DNA of 64,000 bases. It comes from Siphonobacter sp. SORGH_AS_0500. GTDB taxonomy: Bacteria > Bacteroidota > Bacteroidia > Cytophagales > Spirosomataceae. Of the stretch, positions 20,250 to 28,197 are shown in pieces. Each line of letters opens with the position of its first letter. The first letter of the stretch is position 1. The stretch is taken from assembly GCF_002838835.1 (NCBI RefSeq), contig NZ_NHPP01000015.1, forward strand, positions 57,453 through 121,452. The letters are read 5' to 3'. Below the pieces are notes generated by a model. It saw only the letters and a program-made list of their open reading frames with translations, did no database searches and was not told where the DNA came from. Both the position numbers and the translations under genes were made by a program.

Positions 20250-20273
20250 TTTTGCATTATTCTAATTTTGCAT
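20250..20273 (+). promoter_or_regulatory. candidate efflux-operon promoter with direct repeat
   Basis: TAATTTTG (20263-20270) matches TAnnTTTG about 30 bp before the tolC-like start. The octamer TTTTGCAT occurs twice (20250-20257 and 20266-20273), 16 bp apart, a spacing compatible with AraC-type half sites. No -33 TTG is evident at the standard distance, consistent with a need for an activator. Confidence 0.4.
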
Positions 20274-20297
20274 ATCGGATGTAAATGAAAAAATGCA

Positions 20298-21614
20298 ATG
20301 AAGTTAGTACCCCAAACCATCGTAATCTGGCTGATTACCTTGGGGATTATCCAGGCCCAGACTCCTTCCCCGCAACTAACCTTATCACTTTCTGAAGCCT
20401 GGCAAAAAGCTGAAAAGTTCAACAAGACGATTCTGGAACAAGATCTTCGCCTTAAGATTAGTCATGAAAGACTGGAGCAAACGAAAAGCGAACGGCTCCC
20501 CGAATTAGGGGCGAGTACGCAATACGCCCGGGTCAGTAACCTACCCATTTACGAGCGGGGTATTCTGAATACGCCTTTTCAATATCCCGTTTTACACAAC
20601 TTTTTTCAACTGAAAACGGAGGCTTATTTTAAGGTGTACGAAGGCAAAAAACTTCAGACAAAAATTAAAGCAGAAGAGACGGAACATGCCTTAGTAGAAG
20701 AAGAAAAAAAGCAGACGGAGTCTGAAGTTAAGCTTCGGGTAGCGGCGGTTTATCTGGATTTGCAACGAAATCTGATTTATAAAGATTTGATGCTGAAGAA
20801 CATCGAAGAAGCCGAAAAGCGTCTGACTGAAATCAGGGAGTTGAATAAAAATGGAGTAGTCTTGAAAAGCGATTTATTACGGGCAGAGTTACAGCTTTCC
20901 CGTCAGAAAATGACGCTTCATGAAATTGAAAATTCCATCCTTATTACCAATCAAAAATTGGATTTAATGATTGGATTGCCTGATACTACTATCGTGATAC
21001 CAGCACCACTTCCCGCCAGCGATTCTCTGGCAAAAGGATATGAATCTTTTCTGGATGAAGCGTTTGATCACGCTTACCAGCTAAAAATTGCCAGTAAGCA
21101 AAAAGAAATAAGTGAATTACACTTGAAAGAAGTTCGGGCGGATTATAAACCTAAAGTCGGACTTTTTGCGGAGTATACCTATGCTTATCCCCAGATTACT
21201 TTTTACCCTTACGCTGGAGCTTTATACGGCTTTGGCATGGCGGGGTTGAAAGCTTCGTATTCGCTTTCTTCACTTTATCATAATAAGCACCGTGAACAAG
21301 CGGCTATGGTTGAAATTCAGCGGCAACAAGTAATTGAATCTGACAGTGAAGATCAGGTAAGGCAGGCGGTTAAGGAAGCTTATGTGCGTTATGGAGAGGC
21401 TTTACATCGTATTGAAGTCTCGGAATTAAGTACCAGACAGGCGGCTGAGAATTACCGTATTGTTCATAATACGTACTTCAATCAACTGTCTTTATTGACC
21501 GATTTACTGGACGCAGATACGCAGTTACTCCAAAGTCAATACGACCTGGCTTCGGCTCGTTTAGCGGCTCGTCTTCAATACTATCAACTCTTAAATACCT
21601 TAGGAAAACTTTAA
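20298..21614 (+). CDS. TolC-like outer-membrane efflux protein
   Basis: A 438-residue protein with a signal peptide (MKLVPQTIVIWLITLGIIQAQ) and the two-repeat, long coiled-coil architecture of outer-membrane efflux channels. Family segments include LTLSLSEAWQKAEKFNK and, near the end, YRIVHNTYFNQLSLLTDLLDAD. It should form the trimeric outer-membrane duct of the tripartite pump encoded by the next two genes; the stop is 2 bp from the next start. The AraC regulator is divergent. Confidence 0.92.
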   Translation: MKLVPQTIVIWLITLGIIQAQTPSPQLTLSLSEAWQKAEKFNKTILEQDLRLKISHERLEQTKSERLPELGASTQYARVSNLPIYERGILNTPFQYPVLHNFFQLKTEAYFKVYEGKKLQTKIKAEETEHALVEEEKKQTESEVKLRVAAVYLDLQRNLIYKDLMLKNIEEAEKRLTEIRELNKNGVVLKSDLLRAELQLSRQKMTLHEIENSILITNQKLDLMIGLPDTTIVIPAPLPASDSLAKGYESFLDEAFDHAYQLKIASKQKEISELHLKEVRADYKPKVGLFAEYTYAYPQITFYPYAGALYGFGMAGLKASYSLSSLYHNKHREQAAMVEIQRQQVIESDSEDQVRQAVKEAYVRYGEALHRIEVSELSTRQAAENYRIVHNTYFNQLSLLTDLLDADTQLLQSQYDLASARLAARLQYYQLLNTLGKL

Positions 21615-21616
21615 TC

Positions 21617-22673
21617 ATGAACACGTCAAAATATACCCGTACTGATCAGTTAATCACCCGGATCACGGCCTGGGTTGCGGGACTTATTATCATTGGATTA
21701 GTGGCTTGGGGCGGCTTTACCGTGTGGGATTTATACCATTTCGAAGCTACGAATGACGCTCAGATTGATGAGTACATCAACCCCGTAACCAGTCGGGTGA
21801 CGGGCTATGTTCGAAAAGTATATTACGAGGATGACCAGGAAGTAAAAAAAGGAGATACGTTGGTCGTGATAGATGATGACGAATACCGGATTCAGAAAGC
21901 GGAAGCCGAAGCGGCTTTAATGACGGCCAAAGCCCAGATTGGGGTGCTCAGTAGTAATACCGTTACCTCGGATAAAAACGCGGTAGTGAATCAATTGCAA
22001 ATCGGAGCGGCGAAGGCCCGTTTGGTGAAACAGCAGCAGGATTTTGAACGGTACGAAAAGTTATTAGCAACGGAATCCATCACGCAGCAGCAGTTTGAGA
22101 ACGTAAAAATGGCATTGGATGTAGCGAAGTCAGAATACGAGGCTTTGCAAAAAGCCTACGAAACTTCGTTATCAAAAACGGATGATATTACCGCCCAAAA
22201 GGCCGTACTTGGCAGAAATCAAGCGTCGGCAGGCAGTGCTGGATGAGATTAATCTAAAAATTTCCTATTCGGTCATTACGGCTCCTTACGACGGAAAAAT
22301 GGGTAAGAAAACCATACAGAAAGGGCAATTGATTCAGGCCGGACAAACGCTGGCCTTTATGGTGGACTCCGAAGAAGGAAAATGGGTGGTAGCCAATTAT
22401 AAAGAAACCCAGATTCGGCACATGCACCTGGGGCAGACTGTAGATATCGAGACGGACGCCTTTCCCGGTGAAGTCTTCCACGGTGAAATCGTATCGTTGT
22501 CGGCGGCAACGGGTTCCCGGTTTTCCCTATTACCCCCAGATAATGCAACAGGAAACTTCGTGAAGATTATCCAACGGGTTCCGGTTCGTATCAAACTGAC
22601 CGATGATGTAAAGAAAACGCAGGTGCTGCGGGCGGGAATGAACGCCGTGGTAACGATTAAGAAAGGAGTCTGA
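21617..22673 (+). pseudogene. EmrA/HlyD-family membrane fusion protein, split by a +1 frameshift
   Basis: Frame 1 (21617-22246) encodes the N-terminal anchor (WVAGLIIIGLVAWGGFTVW), the first lipoyl half (TNDAQIDEYINPVTSRVTGYV) and the coiled coil, then runs into nonsense after ITAQKAVL. Frame 2 (readable from 22182) resumes exactly with AEIKRRQAVLDEINLKISY and the second lipoyl half (ITAPYDGKMGKK). One extra base within CTTGG at 22208-22212 explains the break. A joined product of about 350 residues would be a normal EmrA-type adaptor between the MFS pump and TolC. Possible causes are a true mutation, an assembly error or +1 slippage on CTT. Without it the pump would be inactive. Confidence 0.85.
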
Positions 22674-22674
22674 G

Positions 22675-24264
22675 ATGAACGAGAAAATGCCCGTTTTTAA
22701 AAGCTGGGTGCCTGAATGGCTCATTCGTGGGACGATTTTCACCGTTATTATGCCCGGCATGTTTTTACTGGGAATCTTTGCTGGAAACGTAAATGAAACG
22801 GTCGGATTTTACGGAATTGAGCCTGCCGATGTACAATTCTCGGTGCTGGTGTATTACGTAGCTCTGGCCAGTTTTTTCTCACTTGAACAACGACTTGTGA
22901 GTTACTTCATGGCCAAACATTACTTCCTGATGGGCCTTTGTCTAACCATCGGATTAAATGTTCTGCTCTACTTTGTGCGAGAACCGATTTATCTGTATGT
23001 GCTTCGATTTTTGCAGGGAATCTGTATCAGTGGAGTAATTGCCACGTCCATGAATCTGATCTTTTCCCGGATGACTTCCGAAAGGATTCGGGTAATGGGT
23101 TATACCGTTTTTTACGGCATGCTACTGGCTTCGGCTCCCTTATCTACCGTTTTTGTGTCCTGGGCCTTGCAATACGTGGAGTTCAATGTGCTGTTTAAAC
23201 TAATGATTTACCTTCAGATTCCTGGGGCTTTATTATTACTCGGAATCATGAATAACGTTCGCCTGAAACGCCGAATTCCGTTGGTGCAGGTGGAATGGAT
23301 TAGTTTTGTTTTACTTGTCCCAGCCCTGATTAGCTGGGCGTATATGATGGTGTATGGTCAGCAGGAAAACTGGCTGGATTCGCCCAAGATAGTTCTTTGC
23401 CTGGCTTTCAATCTGTTATTAATACTTCTGTTCATACTGCGTCAGCGAGCATTAAAACGTCCTTACATCAACCTGGCCGTATTCCGAAGTTCGGCTTTTA
23501 ATCTGGGATTGTTAATTCTGCTGGTATTCTACGTATGCCGGGGAGCCCTGGGCTTGACCTCTTCGTATTTCGGGACGGCTCTAAAAATGGATCCTATTCA
23601 CGTAGCTGAACTGATGCTTGTTAACCTGGTCGGCATTGTCGTGGGATCTTTTGTCGTTTCCCGTTTTGTATTGCAGAACAAGAGTCTACGGATGATTTTG
23701 CTGACAGGTTTTGCCTTTTTAGGAATCTTTCATCTTTGGATGTATAGCCTTTTTTCTGATACCGCTGAGCCCATTTACTATGTGATTCCCTTGTTTCTAC
23801 AGGGACTAGGGGCGGCAACTTTAATGGTGCCCATTATTAACTATTACGTCTCATCGGTTCCGGCACCTATCAGTGGTTCGGCTTCGGCGGTAGGCATTCT
23901 GGTGCGTTATACGGGTTTTAGTCTAAGTATGGCCTTATTGAATTTCACCAGATTGTTCTCGAAAAGCATACACTACCACCGATTACAAGATGCAGTTACT
24001 TCCACCAATCCGTATACGGTTCAACGATTGACGGCCTATAAGGAAAGTTTGATTCACCGGGGAGTGCAGGCTGATCAGGCAGGACTGATGGCGAATAAGT
24101 TACTCGGACAAACGGTAGATTTACAGACGCAATTACGTTTTTCTATGGATTATTACCTGGTGATTGCGGCCCTTATTGGCGTTACTATGCTGGCCATTGC
24201 TACGGTTCCTTATGTGCAGTCAAAAATGATCTTCACGCGACAACCCGCTGCTCCGGTGTTGTAG
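22675..24264 (+). CDS. MFS transporter, DHA2/EmrB-like drug exporter
   Basis: A 529-residue integral membrane protein with about 14 transmembrane helices. Helical segments start at about residue 18 (IRGTIFTVIMPGMFLLGIF), and the last helix ends at about residue 512. It would export drugs or toxic compounds using the proton gradient, working with the upstream adaptor and TolC-like channel. The start follows the adaptor stop by 1 bp (TGAGATG). The usual DHA2 motif C is not obvious, so the subfamily is inferred mainly from operon context. Confidence 0.87.
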   Translation: MNEKMPVFKSWVPEWLIRGTIFTVIMPGMFLLGIFAGNVNETVGFYGIEPADVQFSVLVYYVALASFFSLEQRLVSYFMAKHYFLMGLCLTIGLNVLLYFVREPIYLYVLRFLQGICISGVIATSMNLIFSRMTSERIRVMGYTVFYGMLLASAPLSTVFVSWALQYVEFNVLFKLMIYLQIPGALLLLGIMNNVRLKRRIPLVQVEWISFVLLVPALISWAYMMVYGQQENWLDSPKIVLCLAFNLLLILLFILRQRALKRPYINLAVFRSSAFNLGLLILLVFYVCRGALGLTSSYFGTALKMDPIHVAELMLVNLVGIVVGSFVVSRFVLQNKSLRMILLTGFAFLGIFHLWMYSLFSDTAEPIYYVIPLFLQGLGAATLMVPIINYYVSSVPAPISGSASAVGILVRYTGFSLSMALLNFTRLFSKSIHYHRLQDAVTSTNPYTVQRLTAYKESLIHRGVQADQAGLMANKLLGQTVDLQTQLRFSMDYYLVIAALIGVTMLAIATVPYVQSKMIFTRQPAAPVL

Positions 24265-24267
24265 CTT

Positions 24268-24302
24268 GCTGTTCGTCCGCATTTTTTACGCGGACGAACA
24301 GC
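24268..24302 (+). terminator. terminator of the efflux operon
   Basis: A perfect 13-bp stem (GCTGTTCGTCCGC and complement) with the T-rich loop ATTTTTTAC. There is no T-run afterwards. Confidence 0.75.
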
Positions 24303-24425
24303 GTATCAAAAGTGTTGTTTAGGTATAGCCTTAAGTAGAAAAACTAAGAGGATAAATTTCAATAATAATTGTAACTCTATACATGCTATTCCTTTCTATA
24401 AATACATCAATAATCAGGCAATTGA

Positions 24426-24809
24426 TTAATTAGAAATATTCGCCGAATCAAAACTTACCAGTTGCTTTATAATTACCTCCCGTAAATGTTCTTCGTGTTC
24501 ATCAGCCCATTGTCCTAAAGTGGCAATTACGGGAATTAATGTATGTCCGAATTCAGTTAGGCTGTATTCTACTTTAGGTGGTATGACAGGATAAATTTTT
24601 CTCTCAACCAATTCGTGTTCTTCCAGTTCTTTCAACTGAATATTCAAGACTCTGCGTGAAGCGTCGGGAATTTTACGTTGCAGCTCGCTGGGTCGTTTAT
24701 AACCTTGATTGATAAACCATAGCAAACGAATTTTCCACTTGCCATACAACACTTCACCGATCAGATCAAGTCCACAATTCAGGTTCGGTATTATTTTTCT
24801 TTCATACAT
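24426..24809 (-). CDS. HxlR-family transcriptional regulator
   Basis: A 127-residue winged-helix protein. The family core is clear: CGLDLIGEVLYGKWKIRLLW, RPSELQRKIPDASRRVLN and LVERKIYPVIPPKVEYSLT. The Cys near residue 12 is the position that senses oxidants or electrophiles in several HxlR proteins. It is divergent from the SDR gene, a typical arrangement in which the regulator represses the oxidoreductase. Two inverted repeats in the shared intergenic region are probable binding sites. Confidence 0.93.
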   Translation of the reverse strand: MYERKIIPNLNCGLDLIGEVLYGKWKIRLLWFINQGYKRPSELQRKIPDASRRVLNIQLKELEEHELVERKIYPVIPPKVEYSLTEFGHTLIPVIATLGQWADEHEEHLREVIIKQLVSFDSANISN

Positions 24810-24843
24810 ACTGCGAAAGTAAACGTATGGCTGAATTTGTGCA

Positions 24844-24947
24844 ATAGGGGAAAAACTTATCCCTATATGAATCCTGATTCCGTACTTGTGTAAACTTCAA
24901 TTAGGGTTCAATTTTGTCCTATCAACAATTTTTGAATAGGACAAAAT
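24844..24947. promoter_or_regulatory. two operator-like inverted repeats between hxlR and SDR genes
   Basis: The first is ATAGGG-N11-CCCTAT (24844-24866). The second has perfect 12-bp arms ATTTTGTCCTAT / ATAGGACAAAAT around a 13-nt spacer (24911-24947) and ends 2 bp before the SDR start codon. Both carry an ATAGG core, in keeping with dimeric HxlR operators; the second would block SDR translation or transcription initiation directly. Confidence 0.6.
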
Positions 24948-24949
24948 AA

Positions 24950-25741
24950 ATGGAGCCATTTAATTTCAACAATGAGTTATCGGGCAAGATTGCCCTGGTA
25001 ACCGGCGGTACAAAGGGAACGGGTAAAGCCATTGCAGAAAGGCTTTTACAGGCGGGTGCAACCGTTATCATCACCGCAAGAAACGCACCGCAAGAAGCGG
25101 ACAGCAGGCTGCATTTCATTGCCTCTGATTTAAGCAAGGCACCCGAAGCACAAGAGGTAATTAATGAAGTACTCTCAACGTACGGGAAGCTAGATATTCT
25201 AGTAAACAACTTGGGGGCTTCTGAAACACCTGCGGGTGGTTTCGCCGTATTATCGGATGAAAACTGGGAGTCAACCCTGCAGGCCAATCTGCTTGCTCCC
25301 GTCCGACTGGACAGGGGATTCCTCCCGCAAATGATCGAGCAAAAAAGTGGCGTTATTATTCACATTGCTTCCATACAGGGCAAATTACCCCTGTATGCTT
25401 CTACGTTGCCTTACGCCGCCGCCAAAGCAGGACTGATCAATTACAGCAAAAGTTTGTCCAATGAAGTTACGCCCAAGGGCGTTCGCGTGCTGACGGTTTC
25501 GCCGGGATGGATCCGGACGGAAAATGTCAAAGTGTGGTTGGAACGACTTGCCCATGCTTCCAATACTTCTGTGGAAGAGGCAGAGCAAAGTGTTATGAAT
25601 GCTTTGGGAGGAATACCTTTTGGAAGACCAGCAGAGCCCGAAGAAGTAGCAGAGTTGGTTGGATTTCTGGTTTCACCTCGAGCGAGCTATCTCACCGGAA
25701 CTGAATTTGTAATTGATGGTGGAACTGTTCCTACCGTTTAA
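24950..25741 (+). CDS. SDR-family oxidoreductase
   Basis: A 263-residue classical short-chain dehydrogenase. The Rossmann glycine motif is TGGTKGTGKA (about residue 19), followed by VNNLGAS. The catalytic Tyr-x-x-x-Lys is in LPYAAAKAGL, and the C-terminal YLTGTEFVIDGGT closes the fold. It reduces or oxidises an unassigned carbonyl/alcohol substrate with NAD(P)H. It is controlled in all likelihood by the divergent HxlR regulator and is followed 23 bp later by an NTF2-like gene, which probably shares its transcript. Confidence 0.93.
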   Translation: MEPFNFNNELSGKIALVTGGTKGTGKAIAERLLQAGATVIITARNAPQEADSRLHFIASDLSKAPEAQEVINEVLSTYGKLDILVNNLGASETPAGGFAVLSDENWESTLQANLLAPVRLDRGFLPQMIEQKSGVIIHIASIQGKLPLYASTLPYAAAKAGLINYSKSLSNEVTPKGVRVLTVSPGWIRTENVKVWLERLAHASNTSVEEAEQSVMNALGGIPFGRPAEPEEVAELVGFLVSPRASYLTGTEFVIDGGTVPTV

Positions 25742-25764
25742 TAACCTTTTAAAAAGACAAAACC

Positions 25765-26088
25765 ATGAATTTACCGAAAGTACTGACAGATTTAGTAACA
25801 GCACAAAACAACTTTGATAGTGTGGCCTATGCTAATTGTTTTTTAGAAACGGCCGTAGTGTTTGATGAAGGCAAAACGCATAAGGGCCGAAAGGAAATAG
25901 AACATTGGATTGCGGATGCTAACGAGCGATATGAGGCTGTTATGAAGCCCGTCAGCTTTGAAGAAAAAGAAACGGAAAGCCTTTTAAAGGCAGAGATTTC
26001 CGGAAACTTTAATGGAAGTCCTGCGGTATTAAATTATCAGTTAGAAATAAAAGACGGATTTATACAGTCATTGAAAGTTACGGGATAA
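25765..26088 (+). CDS. NTF2-like/SnoaL-type small protein
   Basis: A 107-residue protein with the cone-shaped NTF2-like pattern: an N-terminal helix pair (VLTDLVTAQNNFDSVAYANCF), a strand with ETAVVFDEGKTHKGRKEI, and C-terminal strands (INGSPAVLNYQLEIKDGFI-like). Members bind small hydrophobic ligands or act as cyclases/isomerases. It lies directly behind the SDR gene and most likely belongs to the same HxlR-controlled unit. Confidence 0.85.
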   Translation: MNLPKVLTDLVTAQNNFDSVAYANCFLETAVVFDEGKTHKGRKEIEHWIADANERYEAVMKPVSFEEKETESLLKAEISGNFNGSPAVLNYQLEIKDGFIQSLKVTG

Positions 26089-26092
26089 CCGG

Positions 26093-26122
26093 GGAATGGC
26101 TAAACTTAGCCGTTCCTTTTTT
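26093..26122 (+). terminator. rho-independent terminator
   Basis: A 10-bp stem with one wobble (GGAATGGCTA / TAGCCGTTCC), 4-nt loop and T6 run, directly after the NTF2-like gene. Confidence 0.88.
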
Positions 26123-26502
26123 AGTTTAAGATAACCATCAAAGAAGATGTAAACTAATTTATTAGACAGGCATAGTAAATAGATAGTTCAATGAAAAAAG
26201 GCTTTGCAGAAAGGTCACTTTTAGGCTTCTCAATTTACAACAACACCGAATAGTAATGGCAGATTCATTTTGCTTCACAGATGCATGGATTAGACATCTT
26301 CCTTCAAAGAAAGTTAACAGCAACCTACTATGAACTTCGGGTTAACCCCGCCTGCCCTGTTGAACACATTGAGAGACTTTACGGATTGAAGATGAGTTGG
26401 GAATAACCAAGTGGTTTCGTCTTCGGCAAAGAATTTGCTAGAGGAGTAAGATTCTTCGCTCTGGATGACAGAAGAAGAGTTTTCCTGGTACCATCCTACA
26501 AA
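26123..26502. other. intergenic region without a recognisable gene
   Basis: About 380 bp. Only very short frames are open, for example a 41-codon frame at 26281-26406 that resembles nothing known. The segment near 26441-26475 (GATTCTTCGCTCTGGATGAC) looks like a dispersed-repeat fragment, but a second copy is not present in the window. Confidence 0.4.
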
Positions 26503-26539
26503 GAAAGCGGTTAACAGAAGATTCTGCTAACCGCTTTTC
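26503..26539 (-). terminator. terminator after gltD
   Basis: An 11-bp stem (GAAAGCGGTTA and complement) continued by an inner CAGA/TCTG stem, 22 bp past the gltD stop. A second strand reading is also possible. Confidence 0.8.
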
Positions 26540-26561
26540 TTTTATTCCTAATCTTAGAAAA

Positions 26562-28091
26562 CTACACTACTGAGAACATAGATTTCGCTTTGGCTTCGAG
26601 TTTGGAGGTACCACCATTGAGGTAACAATCCGCCGCCCGGGCTGCTTCGCGACCTTCGGAAATGGCCCAAACCACCAGCGATTGTCCGCGACGCATATCT
26701 CCCGCGACGAATACTTTGTCAATACCCGTCTGATAGTTTTCTGAGAGAACGTTTCCGCGAGGATCGAACTCTAAGCCATTTTCTGCCAGTTGAGCTAATA
26801 AACCTTCGCGTTGAGGATGTAAGAAACCAGCCGCAATCAGAGCTAGGTCGCACTCAATCACGCGTTCGTTTTGCTCAACGTTCTGAGCTTTTCCGTCAAC
26901 TACAGTAAGTACGATGTCAGCAATACGTAAATGCGTTAACTTCTCGCCATCGCCGATGAATTCCTTCACTGAAATGCTCCAGTGGCGTTCACAACCTTCG
27001 TCGTGGGACGTACTGGTACGTTTCATGTTGGGCCACAGCGGCCAGGGCGTACCTGGGTGACGATCTTTTGGAGGCTCAGGCATTACTTCTACCTGCGTTA
27101 CCTTCGCCGCACTGTGACGGTTAGAAGTTCCGATACAGTCAGAGCCTGTATCACCACCACCGATTACTACTACGTTTTTACCCGTAGCTATTAATTCGCC
27201 ATTCTGGTATTTCGCTCCCCGGTGATCGTACACGCGGTCGATGTTGGCCACGCGTTTGTTCTGCTGACTCAGGAATTCCATGGCAGGATGAACACCTTTG
27301 TTCAGGTACGTATCCCAGCCAATTACATCCTTGCCATCCCAGGTTTTATTGATGCCACGGGCTACTGTTGAACCACCCGAGAGTAATACTAAGTCGTATT
27401 GTTCCAGCAATTCAGAGCCGGAAACATCTTCACCAACGTTAACACCCGTTTTGAAGACGATACCTTCGGCTTTCATTACTTCCACGCGACGGTCAATCGT
27501 CCATTTCTCCAGTTTGAAATCGGGGATGCCGTAACGTAATAAGCCACCTACCTGATCGGCCCGTTCATAAACGGTTACCCAGTGACCCGCCTTATTAAGC
27601 TGAGCAGCGGCTGCCAGACCCGCAGGACCACCACCGATTACTGCTACAGATTTGCCCGTACGGTCTTTTTCATCGATAATGTTCGGTTTTACCAGATTAT
27701 GTAAAAACGCATATTCGATGATCGATTTCTCGATGTATTCAATCGTAACGGCGGGTTTGTTAATTCCCAAAACGCAAGCTGACTCGCAGGGAGCGGGACA
27801 GATACGGCCCGTAAATTCGGGGAAGTTATTCGTTGAACTCAGAATTTCGTACGCTAAAGCCCAGTTGCCTTCATACACAGCGTCGTTGAATTCAGGAATG
27901 ATGTTTCCCAGTGGACAGCCATTATGACAGAAAGGGATTCCGCAGTCCATACAACGGGCTGCGTTGTGCGTCTGCACCTGCTCAAAAGACAGATCAATAT
28001 CAATTTCCTTGTAATCAAGTTTACGCTCAGCAACCGGACGCTTGGTGGGTACTTCACGCGTAAATTCCAGAAAACCAGTTGGTTTGCCCAT
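26562..28091 (-). CDS. gltD: glutamate synthase small subunit GltD
   Basis: A 509-residue NADPH-dependent beta subunit. The N-terminal iron-sulfur Cys clusters are CMDCGIPFCHNGCPLGN and GRICPAPCESACVLG. The FAD site is VAVIGGGPAGLAAAAQL and the NADPH site VVVIGGGDTGSDCIG; the C-terminal FVAGDMRRGQSLVVWAI completes the fold. It passes electrons from NADPH to GltB, which makes glutamate from glutamine and 2-oxoglutarate. It is downstream of gltB on the same strand, with a hairpin in the gap of about 100 bp. Confidence 0.96.
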   Translation of the reverse strand: MGKPTGFLEFTREVPTKRPVAERKLDYKEIDIDLSFEQVQTHNAARCMDCGIPFCHNGCPLGNIIPEFNDAVYEGNWALAYEILSSTNNFPEFTGRICPAPCESACVLGINKPAVTIEYIEKSIIEYAFLHNLVKPNIIDEKDRTGKSVAVIGGGPAGLAAAAQLNKAGHWVTVYERADQVGGLLRYGIPDFKLEKWTIDRRVEVMKAEGIVFKTGVNVGEDVSGSELLEQYDLVLLSGGSTVARGINKTWDGKDVIGWDTYLNKGVHPAMEFLSQQNKRVANIDRVYDHRGAKYQNGELIATGKNVVVIGGGDTGSDCIGTSNRHSAAKVTQVEVMPEPPKDRHPGTPWPLWPNMKRTSTSHDEGCERHWSISVKEFIGDGEKLTHLRIADIVLTVVDGKAQNVEQNERVIECDLALIAAGFLHPQREGLLAQLAENGLEFDPRGNVLSENYQTGIDKVFVAGDMRRGQSLVVWAISEGREAARAADCYLNGGTSKLEAKAKSMFSVV

Positions 28092-28163
28092 TGTCTTATA
28101 TTGTAATCACTGCCTAGGCAGTAAGGAATGATCAATTTGGAAAAGTAAATGAGGGGAGGAGAA

Positions 28164-28189
28164 GAGCGGATACATTAGCGTATCCGCTC
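28164..28189 (-). terminator. hairpin between gltB and gltD
   Basis: A perfect 10-bp stem GAGCGGATAC with a 6-nt loop, 9 bp after the gltB stop. There is no T-run, so it may adjust the GltB/GltD ratio rather than stop transcription fully. Confidence 0.6.
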
Positions 28190-28197
28190 CGTCCAAA

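Noticed and set aside
19397..20425. Full 342-residue frame for the AraC regulator
   Set aside because: The first 78 residues are not protein-like and would run over the divergent efflux promoter and start; ATG at 20191 fits the family.
26281..26406. 41-codon frame between the NTF2-like gene and gltD
   Set aside because: Short, unrecognised and without promoter or conserved pattern.
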